Part shown: in pieces, positions 7,180 through 15,386 of the stretch
Position numbering within the stretch: the stretch's first letter is position 1
How the letters are laid out: every line of letters begins with the position of its first letter
Assembly (NCBI GenBank): GCA_903891165.1
Contig: CAITDR010000509.1
Location: 1-38,014 of the forward strand
DNA length: 38,014 nt
Source: an uncultured Pseudomonadota bacterium
GTDB taxonomy: Bacteria; Myxococcota_A; UBA796; SXON01
Reading direction: 5' to 3'
Notes under the pieces: generated by a model
Seen by the model: only the letters and a program-made list of their open reading frames with translations
Databases searched by the model: none
Told to the model about the DNA's origin: nothing
Translations under genes and position numbers: made by a program

Positions 7180-8145
7180 TCAGCCGCCCGTCAGCACCAG
7201 GAGGCGCTGGCTCAGGCTCCGCAGCTCGGGGCGGATCTGCGGCAGCTGAAGGAGTCTCAACAAAAATCCGCGTGCCGCTGGTAGCTCGCCGCGCTGGAGG
7301 CCGGCGACCGCCGCGGTCTGCAACGCCGTGGCATCCTCTCCGAGCAAATTCAGGGCTTGTTCGGCAAAAATCGCTGCTTTTTCCCAGCTCTGTTCCTCCA
7401 ATGCGATCTGGGCCAGCCGCCGGTAGGCCGCCCCGTGGACCGCCTTTCCACAGTCCGCCAAGCCCCGCTCCAGGGCCGTCGTCCACGCGCCCGCGGCCTC
7501 GGCGGCCCGCCCGGCGGCCCGCAGGGTATTCCCAAGCTGATACCAGGTATAGGGGTCGGTTTGATCCTCGGCAATCATTTGCTCGATCAGGTGCAGGTTC
7601 CGCAGCACCCGGTCCCCGCCCTGAGCAGCCCGCTGCTGGTAGCCGGTATGGATAAAGGGGATGGCGGTGGTGGCAAGCTGTCCACCGGCACGCCGGATCG
7701 ACGGGCTGACCTGCTCATGAAGGCGGCCTTCAAACTGGTAGTCTCTCCGGTTGCGGAAGAGGCGGAGTACCGGTGCGTCGTGCCAAGCCACCGCCTCCTC
7801 TGGCCCGCAGAGGTTTCGCGCGATCAGGGTGTAGCCATCGGCCGTCGGCTTCTCCAGCAGCTTCTGGAGTGCCCCGGCTGCCGCGGGCTCCAGATATTCA
7901 TCGGCATCCAAGACCAGAATCCACGGCTGTGTGGCCAGCACCAGGCTGTGGTTGCGCATGGCCGCAAAGCCCCCCTCCCAGGGAAGCTCCACCACCCGCG
8001 CTCCCAAAGACCGGGCAAGATCCTGGGTTCCGTCGGTGGAGCCGGTGTCTACCACCACCATCTCCGACACCCAGGTACGCACCGAATCCAGGCAAGGCCT
8101 CAGGTTTGCAGCCTCATCCTTGACGATCATACACAGCGAGATCAC
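7180..8145 (-). CDS. Family 2 glycosyltransferase with C-terminal TPRs
   Basis: 321 residues. MISLCMIVKDEAANL at the start and VVVDTGSTDGTQDLA (about 30-44) are the nucleotide-sugar-binding part of SunS/WaaE-like GT2 enzymes; ILVLDADEYLEP carries the metal-binding D80-A-D82. NHSLVLA and LFRNRRDYQFEGRLHEQV follow as in this subfamily. Residues from about 205 to 300 form TPR-like helical repeats (YTWYQLGNTLRAAGRAAEAAGAWTTALERG). The start is a GTG at 8145, in a GTGA overlap with the upstream lipoprotein gene; an ATG five codons in would cut into the conserved strand. It probably glycosylates a protein or envelope polymer; acceptor unknown. It is the last gene of a long minus-strand run. Confidence 0.87.
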   Translation of the reverse strand: MISLCMIVKDEAANLRPCLDSVRTWVSEMVVVDTGSTDGTQDLARSLGARVVELPWEGGFAAMRNHSLVLATQPWILVLDADEYLEPAAAGALQKLLEKPTADGYTLIARNLCGPEEAVAWHDAPVLRLFRNRRDYQFEGRLHEQVSPSIRRAGGQLATTAIPFIHTGYQQRAAQGGDRVLRNLHLIEQMIAEDQTDPYTWYQLGNTLRAAGRAAEAAGAWTTALERGLADCGKAVHGAAYRRLAQIALEEQSWEKAAIFAEQALNLLGEDATALQTAAVAGLQRGELPAARGFLLRLLQLPQIRPELRSLSQRLLVLTGG

Positions 8146-10016
8146 GGACAGGGGCCGCTGTTGTTACTGCTCCGGCTGGCTCCGTTTATAGTAATGGCGC
8201 CCACAAAGTCGTCCACGTCGGTCTGGGCCAGACAGGGGTGATCCTGGATGTCCACGTCGCCACGCACCCGTGTCAGTGCGCTCAGGCCGTCCAGCGAAGA
8301 GAGCAGCGCGTTGTCCCCCAGGTACAGGTCGTCGCGGATCTGCTCCAGGGCGTCCAGGCCGGTCAGTGTCGTGAGCGAATCATTGTTTTGGATGGTCAGA
8401 TCTTGCGTGATCTGGGTGATTCCTGCCAGGGCGCTGAGGTCATCCAGGGCCGGGTTGTCGGCAAGCCACAGCGTGCCGGACACGGTGGTCAGGCTCTCTA
8501 CACCTGTCAACGAGCGTAGTGCCGGATTACTGTCCAGGTAGATCGAGCTGATGCTGGTCTGGCTACTAAAGCCGGAGAGGTCGGTCAAGGCGTCCATGTC
8601 GGCGAGGCTGAGCACCGAAACGGCAGGCATCCCGGTCAAGCTGCTGATCGCGTCACAGTTTTGGATCTCCAGTGTTCCCAACGAGATCCCTGCCAATTCG
8701 CTCAGATCAACCAGCGCGGTGTTGTCCAGAAGTTGAAGTTGCCCAAGGGTGGAGACCGCCCCAAGGCCGGGGAGGCCAACGAGGTGGTCGGTGCCGGAGA
8801 TCTCCAGAATGGCGTTACCATCCAGGTTTTGAAGCGCCGAAAAATCGGAGAGGCTGGGGTTGGTGGCCAGGTCCAGCTCCACGGTGGTCAGCGCCTCCAG
8901 GCCGGTCAGCGAGCTGAGCACGGCGTTCTCCCGGATCTCCATGCCCTGGCCTACATATTCCAGGCTGTTCAGGCCGGTAAGGTCGGTCAGCGCGGCATTG
9001 TTCGAAACACGTACCGCACCGGAGATCAGGCTCAGCCCGCGCGGTCCACCCCCGGAGGCGCCCAGGCTCTCCAGTAGGGGGTTCCCATCCACAAAAAGTG
9101 CGTCACTCACCTGCGAAAGGCTCTCCAGACCCCCCACCCAACGCAGCGTCGGGCTGTCCTGGATGATCAGATCTCCGCCGATCAGGACGAGGTTGGGCAG
9201 GGCCACCAGCTCCTCCAGGCTTTGTGAGCTGTAATACAGAGTGCCGTCCACCTGATCCACACAGTCCACCTCCGCCAGATCGGCCTCCCCCACCTCCCGA
9301 AGATCCAGGCCCCCCCGGATCGTTCGGACGCAGAAGCCATCGCAGAGGCCGACGATGTTGGTGGCGTCTACATCGCCTGTGTAGTCCTCTTCACTCCACC
9401 GGCCCGCGTCGCTGTCGTCACAGTCGTCGCGACCGCCAAAACCATCGCCATCGCCATCGTTGTCCAGCGTTAGCGTGTCGCAGTCGTTGTCCAGGCCATC
9501 AAAGGGGACTTCCGTCGCGTCGGGGTTGATCGAAGCATCCCGATCGTCGCAGTCCTCGGCGTGGAGAAAGCCGTCTCCATCCACGTCGTCGTCGCCGGTG
9601 CTGTCGTCGCAGTCGTTGTTCTGCCCATCGTAAGGGACTTCGCTCGCCGCGGGCGAAATATAGGGGTTGGACTCATCACAGTCGGTAGCGGCGGGGTAGC
9701 CGTCCCCGTCCAGGTCGTCGTCGGGAGTGGCCGGGTTGCAGTCGTTGTCCAGCCCGTCGTAGGCGGTCTCGGCGACGCCCGGCCGCACGGAGGCATTGTT
9801 GTCGTCGCAGTCTTGCGCAATGCCAACGGCGTCGCGATCCAGATCATCATCGTAGGTCTCGGGATCGCAGTCGTTGTCGCTGCCATCGTAGATGACCTCC
9901 GGGTTCCCCGGAAAGGCATTCGCGTCGGCATCATCACAGTCTTCGGTGGACAAAAAACCGTCGCCGTCCGCATCCACCTTTCCAGGCGTACAGGCCCACA
10001 AGAGCAACCAGAGCAT
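8142..10016 (-). CDS. Lipoprotein with MopE-type metal-binding repeats and L-domain/leucine-rich repeats
   Basis: 624 residues from the ATG at 10016, which has AAGGGAG 5-nt upstream and lies 11 nt after the sulfatase-like gene. The frame is open further upstream, but MLWLLLWAC gives a proper short signal with lipobox Cys9. Residues about 13-210 hold five to six DxDGDG-x-DCDD-x-DGxDNDC units, the putative metal-binding motif common in Myxococcota surface proteins. The rest is a run of roughly 24-residue units such as LTDLTGLNSLEYVGQGMEI, resembling receptor L-domains or BspA-type leucine-rich repeats that form a solenoid. It is likely an outer-membrane, outward-facing binding protein. No catalytic motif is seen. 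Confidence 0.86.
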   Translation of the reverse strand: MLWLLLWACTPGKVDADGDGFLSTEDCDDADANAFPGNPEVIYDGSDNDCDPETYDDDLDRDAVGIAQDCDDNNASVRPGVAETAYDGLDNDCNPATPDDDLDGDGYPAATDCDESNPYISPAASEVPYDGQNNDCDDSTGDDDVDGDGFLHAEDCDDRDASINPDATEVPFDGLDNDCDTLTLDNDGDGDGFGGRDDCDDSDAGRWSEEDYTGDVDATNIVGLCDGFCVRTIRGGLDLREVGEADLAEVDCVDQVDGTLYYSSQSLEELVALPNLVLIGGDLIIQDSPTLRWVGGLESLSQVSDALFVDGNPLLESLGASGGGPRGLSLISGAVRVSNNAALTDLTGLNSLEYVGQGMEIRENAVLSSLTGLEALTTVELDLATNPSLSDFSALQNLDGNAILEISGTDHLVGLPGLGAVSTLGQLQLLDNTALVDLSELAGISLGTLEIQNCDAISSLTGMPAVSVLSLADMDALTDLSGFSSQTSISSIYLDSNPALRSLTGVESLTTVSGTLWLADNPALDDLSALAGITQITQDLTIQNNDSLTTLTGLDALEQIRDDLYLGDNALLSSLDGLSALTRVRGDVDIQDHPCLAQTDVDDFVGAITINGASRSSNNSGPCP

Positions 10017-10027
10017 CCCGACTCCCT

Positions 10028-12550
10028 TCAGTCTTCGCCCAGATAACCCAGCGCCTTCAGGGCTTCGATCTGAGAGTGCTCCACCGTGCTGGAAAGGGCC
10101 TCTGCCTCGGTCAGCTGCTGGGAAAGATAGGTTCCGGCACTGACTTCTATGGCCAGGTTGGGCAGGGTCACCGTGCCGCGTAGGGGGAAGGCGCCTTGCG
10201 GGCCGATGAGCTGCCCGTTGGGGCACTCCCAGCGGGGTGCGTCGGGGCGATCCGCCCCAATTGCGCAGGCGATCACGATGGTCTGGCCGCTCATCTGTTC
10301 GCCCGGCGTCACGGAGATGGTTCGGCTATCCTCGGAAAGAGCCACGTTCGCCACCTGCTCAGGCCGCAGGAGTGGCCGCTCCCCCCACTCCAGGTTCGCC
10401 CGGATCTGCCGTCCGGCCTCGGGGTCGATCACCTTGGCTTCGCGGATTGGCGCATCAAATTGAACGGTAAAAGGCGCAGAACCCTGCATGCGCAGTCGGA
10501 AGGCCGGCCGCATCGGCCAGCCGGTACCCCGCTCCATGGCCTCGCGCAGTGGACTGAGCAGCTCTACCTCCCCGGCACGGTTCCGCTTTTCCTTGGGATC
10601 TTCGCCCAGATTGTACAGCTCCTCTCGACCTGTCAAGGTGTGGAGGATGTACTTCCAGCCCTTGTGGACCACACTCCAACGTTCGGTGTCGAACATCAGG
10701 TGGCCCTGCACCAGGGGACGCTCGGCAAGTCGGCCGGCAAGGTCGGGAATCGCCGCGGAGAGACCGGCGTCAAAGAAGGGGCGAAGGGAGGTGCCGTCCA
10801 GCATTCCACGCTCCGCTTCCGGGACCCCGGCAATGTCCAGAAGGGTAGGAACTACGTCGATCAGCCCCACCGGTTCCTTGTAGCGATGGGGACCGGCGCC
10901 CCAGCCCTTGGGCGGACGCACCATCAACAGCACATGCACCAGCTCGTCGTAGAGGCTGTGGTTATGTTCGTAGCCGTCGTGATCCCAGAATTCTTCCCCG
11001 TGGTCGGAGAGAACCACGGTGAGCGTGTTGGGGTTGCGCTCGTCCTGCCGGTTCAAAAAGCCCGCGAGCTGGTCGCTCATATACGCGACCTCCCCGTCAT
11101 AGCGCCCTTTGATCCAGGCTCGCGCCGTCTCGTCCATCCGGCCGGTGTTCATCCGCTGCACCACCTCCCAGCGGTTGAACAGCTCGTTCAGGCCGGTTGG
11201 ACGGTCACTTTTGACGAAACGGTCCTTGTATGCGCCAGGTGCGTCGTAGAAGGTGTGGGGGTCCATCAGGTGGACAAAGGTGAAGGTGTCCTCCTCGGCA
11301 TGGGCCTTGGTCCAGGCTTCTGCGCGGGCAAGCTGGTCTTCGGCGCGGGCACCGTTTTCGTAGACCCACTCCTCGAAGCCATTGTTGAAGCCAAAACGTG
11401 GGACAAGGTGGACGTTCGCCGCAAAACCTGCAGTTCGGAAGCCCTGTTTCTGCAGGGTCTCTGCGATCACCGGGCTGTGCACGGACTGCAGCGGGTAGCG
11501 GCCGGTCAGCGCGGTACGGAAGGAGGGGCGTGTCCGGGGGGCGGGGGCGTAGGCGCGATCGAAGCTGACAGCGTTTGTCGCCCAGGCGTCCAGCGCCGGA
11601 GACGTAGGGTTAGCCGCCCCATTCATGGACAGCGCATCATAGCGCAGGGTGTCGATGCCGATCAGAAGGATGTGGCGAGGAGCAGCCTTCCCGGAAAACA
11701 CCGTTGGCGCCGTAAGCATCACATGGTCGCGGACATTACTTTTTCCGGGAAGAGTACGAAATCGCAAGGTGACGGACTTCCCCGCCCAGTGTTCCAGGCT
11801 CAGGCGTACATCGGCGAAGTCTTCTCCAGGTCGAACCTGTCCTTCCCAGATTTTCTCGCCTGCCACTTCCACACGCAGGGTGGCGCCGTCGGAAACGCTC
11901 CCGCCTGAGGGAGGCGCGTACATCGCATAACCAAAATCCAACCGACCTTTTTCTGGAACCTGAATGGTCCATGTTGCGGTTGCAGGTGCAGGCAAGTGTA
12001 CGGACTGCCGGGTGCGTTTGCCCAGCGTGATCTCTCCACGCGCAAAAACGGATGGTTCCAAACCCGAAATTTTCAGATTGAGACTTTTTTCCAGGGCCAC
12101 CAGCTCGGGCACTTCGAGGTGCCAATTGTCACCGGTAGGCTCCGACGTGGCCAGCACGCGGATACGCCCATGATCCAGCAACCAGCCGCCATTCTGAGCG
12201 TCCTGTGCGTCGTTGACGTAGGGGATCTCCGTCTCTCCCACAAACAGCTTTGCACCATGCGGCGCGTAATTCGGCCGTGGCGCATCGTAGGGAAAGGGAA
12301 GAAGCACCGACCAGGTCCCAAAACCGGCGAGCCGTGGCCCGGGCAGCCAGGGCCCGCTCAGGGCAAAGGAGTGAGGGGCCGGACCCTCGGGGGGCAGAGA
12401 GTCGGGCGGGAACTCGTAGCTGCCCGCCTCCAGCGCGCCCAAGGCCCGCCACGCGGTGGTGGGCGTACTGCCCATGTCCAGAACCCCGAGGTCGGAGGCG
12501 GGGGGAGGAGGAGGCGGTGGGGCCGGTGTGCAGGCGAGGAGCAGCCACAT
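10028..12550 (-). CDS. Sulfatase/alkaline-phosphatase-superfamily lipoprotein with Thr nucleophile
   Basis: 840 residues. MWLLLAC is an extremely short lipoprotein signal (Cys7), followed by a Pro-rich linker. Residues about 25-285 are a beta-sandwich-like N-terminal region. The catalytic domain begins at ILLIGIDTLRYDAL (metal ligand Asp300). In APRTRPSFRTALTGRYP the position of the sulfatase Cys/Ser is Thr340. VVLSDHGEEFWDHDG holds Asp516 and His517. With Thr in place of the formylglycine precursor, this cannot be a classical sulfatase; the superfamily's phosphoglycerol and phosphoethanolamine transferases use Thr. It might therefore modify envelope glycans, or hydrolyse a phosphodiester. 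Residues after about 640 form an extra domain; the end LKALGYLGED is common in deltaproteobacterial homologues. 36 nt separate it from the permease gene. Confidence 0.86.
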   Translation of the reverse strand: MWLLLACTPAPPPPPPPASDLGVLDMGSTPTTAWRALGALEAGSYEFPPDSLPPEGPAPHSFALSGPWLPGPRLAGFGTWSVLLPFPYDAPRPNYAPHGAKLFVGETEIPYVNDAQDAQNGGWLLDHGRIRVLATSEPTGDNWHLEVPELVALEKSLNLKISGLEPSVFARGEITLGKRTRQSVHLPAPATATWTIQVPEKGRLDFGYAMYAPPSGGSVSDGATLRVEVAGEKIWEGQVRPGEDFADVRLSLEHWAGKSVTLRFRTLPGKSNVRDHVMLTAPTVFSGKAAPRHILLIGIDTLRYDALSMNGAANPTSPALDAWATNAVSFDRAYAPAPRTRPSFRTALTGRYPLQSVHSPVIAETLQKQGFRTAGFAANVHLVPRFGFNNGFEEWVYENGARAEDQLARAEAWTKAHAEEDTFTFVHLMDPHTFYDAPGAYKDRFVKSDRPTGLNELFNRWEVVQRMNTGRMDETARAWIKGRYDGEVAYMSDQLAGFLNRQDERNPNTLTVVLSDHGEEFWDHDGYEHNHSLYDELVHVLLMVRPPKGWGAGPHRYKEPVGLIDVVPTLLDIAGVPEAERGMLDGTSLRPFFDAGLSAAIPDLAGRLAERPLVQGHLMFDTERWSVVHKGWKYILHTLTGREELYNLGEDPKEKRNRAGEVELLSPLREAMERGTGWPMRPAFRLRMQGSAPFTVQFDAPIREAKVIDPEAGRQIRANLEWGERPLLRPEQVANVALSEDSRTISVTPGEQMSGQTIVIACAIGADRPDAPRWECPNGQLIGPQGAFPLRGTVTLPNLAIEVSAGTYLSQQLTEAEALSSTVEHSQIEALKALGYLGED

Positions 12551-12579
12551 GGCGGGGGTCTAACCTCTTGCCGAGGGCT

Positions 12580-12593
12580 TGCCTGCTCAGGCA
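12580..12593 (-). repeat. Hairpin over the stop codon of the permease gene
   Basis: TGCCTG and CAGGCA form a 6-bp stem with a 2-base centre; the TGA stop (12587-12589) is in it. It stands between the zinc-type transporter genes and the sulfatase-like gene and could reduce read-through, but there is no T run. Confidence 0.45.
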
Positions 12594-13435
12594 GCGCGCA
12601 ACAGCCGCACCGGCACCGAGAGCGCTACAAAAATGGCAGCAACCACCGTTTGTGAAGCGCCCACCGGCCAGGACTCGAAGTAGGCGGCGACATAGCCCAG
12701 GCCCCCGGCAAGTGCGCCCAAAAGCATCGCAACCGGCACCACACCCCGCATCCCGGGAACCAGCATCAACGCTGCCATCCCCGGCAGCGCCGTCATTGCA
12801 AAGACCGGAAGGGCACCGAGGGCGCGGGTGGCCACCGACACCATCCCGGCCACACAGAGCCAGAGCGTCACATCCAACATCTTCGCTGGTAGGCCATGAA
12901 CGCGGGCAACATCATGGTCGAAGCCTGAAAAAAGCCACCCACGTCCCAGAAAAAACTGGGCAATCACACAGAAACAACCCACCGCGACCACGAGGCTAAG
13001 GTCGATGGGGCGCACCAGCACCGCCGAGCCGAAGAGGATGGCTTCGATATCGTGGGCTTCTGCGGTGATACGGGAGCCGATAATCAGTGCGGCCCCACCC
13101 GCAAAAACCCATACTGCGGCCAGCATCGCCTCCCGTGACAAACGCACACGCTCCGGACGCAGCGCCAGGATCCCGGTGGCCGCCAGACAGAGCGACACCG
13201 CCCCGATCATGGGCTCCAGCTCAACGTCGAAGATCATCCCCGCAAAAATCGCAGCGGCCACCCCAAGCCCTGCCACCTGCGACAGCACAGCACTTACAAA
13301 AATGGTGCGACGAAGCACCACCTGTACGCCCAGCATCCCAAGGACGGCCCCCGCCGCAATTCCACAGAGAATGGCCTCCCGAAAGATCGGGAAGGCGCTG
13401 ACAAATTCAGCCCATGTGGGCGCAGTGGGTTCCAT
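12587..13435 (-). CDS. znuB: Metal (zinc/manganese) ABC transporter permease, ABC-3 family
   Basis: 282 residues with about eight hydrophobic segments, the inner-membrane pore of a ZnuABC/TroABC-type importer. Recognisable family stretches are ILCGIAAGAVLGMLGVQVVLRRTIFVS near the N-terminus, AEAHDIEAILFGSAVLV in the middle, and MVSVATRALGALPVFAMTALPGMAALML near the end. The ATG shares one base with the TGA of the ATPase gene, so the two are coupled. Whether the metal is zinc or manganese cannot be fixed from the permease; the operon's porin and lipoproteins favour zinc. Confidence 0.92.
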   Translation of the reverse strand: MEPTAPTWAEFVSAFPIFREAILCGIAAGAVLGMLGVQVVLRRTIFVSAVLSQVAGLGVAAAIFAGMIFDVELEPMIGAVSLCLAATGILALRPERVRLSREAMLAAVWVFAGGAALIIGSRITAEAHDIEAILFGSAVLVRPIDLSLVVAVGCFCVIAQFFLGRGWLFSGFDHDVARVHGLPAKMLDVTLWLCVAGMVSVATRALGALPVFAMTALPGMAALMLVPGMRGVVPVAMLLGALAGGLGYVAAYFESWPVGASQTVVAAIFVALSVPVRLLRAA

Positions 13436-14139
13436 CAGTCCAAGGCCTCTGCATAGCGGGTCTGGAAGACGGGCAGCGAGAAAATCTCATCTGGCGTTCC
13501 GACGGCCACCTGCTCTTTATCAAGGTAGATCGCACGATGTGCATGATGACGGGCCACATTCAGGTTGTGGCTGACCACCAGAACAGCGGTACCCTGTTCC
13601 TGGCGGATCCGATCCACCTGGGCCAAGGCCTCCTCCTCGGCCACCGGGTCCATCGCTGCGGTAGGCTCATCCAAAAAGGCCACCTGGGCCTTGGCCACCA
13701 CCAAACGTGCCAGGAGAATCCGCTGCTTCTGCCCCTCAGAAAGGGAGCGAAAGGGGCGATCGGCAAAGGCTTCGGCACCGACCAGCTCCACCGCGTGGTG
13801 CACCTCGTCGTGGCGGTGCAGGGAGCGCGGGCGGATGAAGGACCAGCCGCGATCGAGGGCTTGGGCCACCACCTCACAGCCCGTGAGTGGATAGATCTCA
13901 TCAAAGGCGGATCGTTGGGGAACATAGCCCATCTGCAGGCCGTGCGAGCGATGGAGCTGTCCGCCGACAATGGGGAGCATCCCCAGAATGGTCTTAAACC
14001 AGGTGCTCTTCCCGCTCCCGTTTCTCCCGATCACCGCCCAGAACTCCCCCGGGCGGATCTCCAGGCTTATGGGGGGCAGGACCGGCCGTCCCCCATAGCC
14101 AACCTCCAACTTCTCGCAGCGCAGCAATGGCTCGGCCAT
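13435..14139 (-). CDS. znuC: Metal ABC transporter ATP-binding protein
   Basis: 234 residues with every motif of an active ABC ATPase: Walker A GRNGSGKS (38-45), Q-loop PQRSAFD, signature LSEGQKQR (133-140), Walker B VAFLDEPT (153-160) and H-loop His191 in VVSHN. The surrounding residues (YPLTGCEVVAQAL) resemble ZnuC/TroB-type ATPases. It energises the permease encoded immediately downstream. The ATG directly follows the TAA of the lipoprotein gene before it. Confidence 0.93.
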   Translation of the reverse strand: MAEPLLRCEKLEVGYGGRPVLPPISLEIRPGEFWAVIGRNGSGKSTWFKTILGMLPIVGGQLHRSHGLQMGYVPQRSAFDEIYPLTGCEVVAQALDRGWSFIRPRSLHRHDEVHHAVELVGAEAFADRPFRSLSEGQKQRILLARLVVAKAQVAFLDEPTAAMDPVAEEEALAQVDRIRQEQGTAVLVVSHNLNVARHHAHRAIYLDKEQVAVGTPDEIFSLPVFQTRYAEALD

Positions 14140-14595
14140 TTATTCCTCGTGAACGTGATCCCCGGCGGGGGCCACCATCAACCAGAGATCCGCCACCGCA
14201 GCGGGCCCCAGCTCAATGTACCAGCTTCCGGCGGTGTGCAGGTCCAGATCGTAGTGCTCGGGAATGTCCTCAGGGCAGAAGTCATTCGGCGCCGTCTCCG
14301 GCAGGCCCACCTCTTCGGCGCCATTCCACAGGTTGGCGGCGACGTCTGCCGTATTCACAAAGAGGATAGCGGCTGTATCCCCGGTTACATTCACGCCCAC
14401 ATAGCCAGCGGCACCCGCTACGAGACTTACAGTGTAAGCCTCCTCGCCGATGGTCAGGCCCGGCGCTTCTTCAGGGGTCGCGCCCGCGGTGACCGCTGCG
14501 CCAGGACCTTCGGCGTAGTGTTCGCAGGCGTGCTCCAGGGGATCTTCCTCTTTGGTGGGGGTGCAGGCAACAGACAGGAGAAGGATAGGGATCAT
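14140..14595 (-). CDS. Small lipoprotein with His-rich ends in a zinc-import operon
   Basis: 151 residues, no family recognised. MIPILLLSVAC is a lipoprotein signal (Cys11). The mature start has two closely spaced histidines around a cysteine (EHACEHYAEG), and the last residues are GDHVHEE, both plausible Zn ligands. The middle is a beta-rich acidic domain (YTVSLVAGAAGYVGVNVTGDTAAILFVNT). It starts in an ATGA overlap with the preceding lipoprotein gene, with GGAG seven bases upstream, and abuts the ATPase gene. A role as periplasmic zinc chaperone or reservoir is inferred only from context and histidines. Confidence 0.75.
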   Translation of the reverse strand: MIPILLLSVACTPTKEEDPLEHACEHYAEGPGAAVTAGATPEEAPGLTIGEEAYTVSLVAGAAGYVGVNVTGDTAAILFVNTADVAANLWNGAEEVGLPETAPNDFCPEDIPEHYDLDLHTAGSWYIELGPAAVADLWLMVAPAGDHVHEE

Positions 14596-15386
14596 GGTTG
14601 ACTCCAGGAGCGGCGCTCCAGGTTGAGGGTGGGCTCTACCGATCCGAGGGCTGCCAGAAGTGTATCCGCTCCAGGTGCGTCCAAACTATCCAGCTTCCAG
14701 AGGCCATCTGTAGAGATGGTCGCAAAATCGAGGTCGTCAAAAAGGGTGCCATCCGGGGCCAGCGCCACCGTCAGGTTCAGCACGGGATCCTCTCCGCGCG
14801 CCAGCTCCAGCTCCAGGCCGGTGCTGAAGCCACTGGTCATGGGCAGATCCACTTCGAAACTACTGGAAAAGTCATCGGCGGGCTCGCGGCGCACCTGACC
14901 GCTGATGCGGAAGGACAGGCTGTTTAGCCGCAGCATACTCAGCGAGGCGGCGGGGAGGATGGGATCCGCCGGAAGCAGTGTGGTGCTGCTGCCCGCAACC
15001 AGATCCACCTCCGCAGGAGGACTCAGACGTACAATCGGAACAAAACTCGCATTTCCCCCAGCCATCTCGGCTTCAATGTCTGCGTAGCTGACCAGCGAGC
15101 CGTCGTCCGCGTGGCAGTGACCGCCGTGGCACAGACCATAGCCGGGCGGCGGATTTGCCGGGTCAAAGGTGGCTCCTCCCGAGGCTCCTTGCAGCTCCAA
15201 CAGCTCCAGGTCCCCCAGCTCCACCACAAAGTTGTCCAGCTTCACGGCGTAGCCCTGGCGGGTCAGGATCTCCCCGTTTCCCAAGTCGCGGGCGGGTCCG
15301 GGATCCAAGGTGGCGGAAAAGGCCACCGGTTCGAGTTCTCCAAAGCCCCGGCCGGGACTGATGGTACATGCAAGGAGGAGATACAA
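14592..15386 (-). CDS. Lipoprotein with CHGGHCH metal-binding motif in a zinc-import operon
   Basis: 264 residues, family not recognised. The start is a TTG at 15386 immediately after the TAG of the binding-protein gene, with a G-rich ribosome site just before; it gives MYLLLAC (lipobox Cys7). No other start yields a signal. Residues 83-95 (GYGLCHGGHCHAD) pack two Cys and three His, a likely site for Zn or Cu. The rest is beta-rich (YAVKLDNFVVELGDLELLEL; SLSMLRLNSLSFRISGQVRR). It sits between the binding-protein gene and a second His-rich lipoprotein, so a part in handing metal between porin and binding protein is plausible but unproven. Confidence 0.78.
   Translation of the reverse strand: MYLLLACTISPGRGFGELEPVAFSATLDPGPARDLGNGEILTRQGYAVKLDNFVVELGDLELLELQGASGGATFDPANPPPGYGLCHGGHCHADDGSLVSYADIEAEMAGGNASFVPIVRLSPPAEVDLVAGSSTTLLPADPILPAASLSMLRLNSLSFRISGQVRREPADDFSSSFEVDLPMTSGFSTGLELELARGEDPVLNLTVALAPDGTLFDDLDFATISTDGLWKLDSLDAPGADTLLAALGSVEPTLNLERRSWSQP

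Noticed and set aside
10196-11908. Plus-strand frame of 570 codons
   Set aside because: Antisense shadow of the sulfatase-like gene, which has clear motifs.
10028-12550. Annotation as a true arylsulfatase
   Set aside because: The position that must be Cys or Ser for formylglycine is Thr340.
13414-14601. Plus-strand frame of 395 codons
   Set aside because: Antisense to the ABC ATPase and a lipoprotein gene, both well supported.
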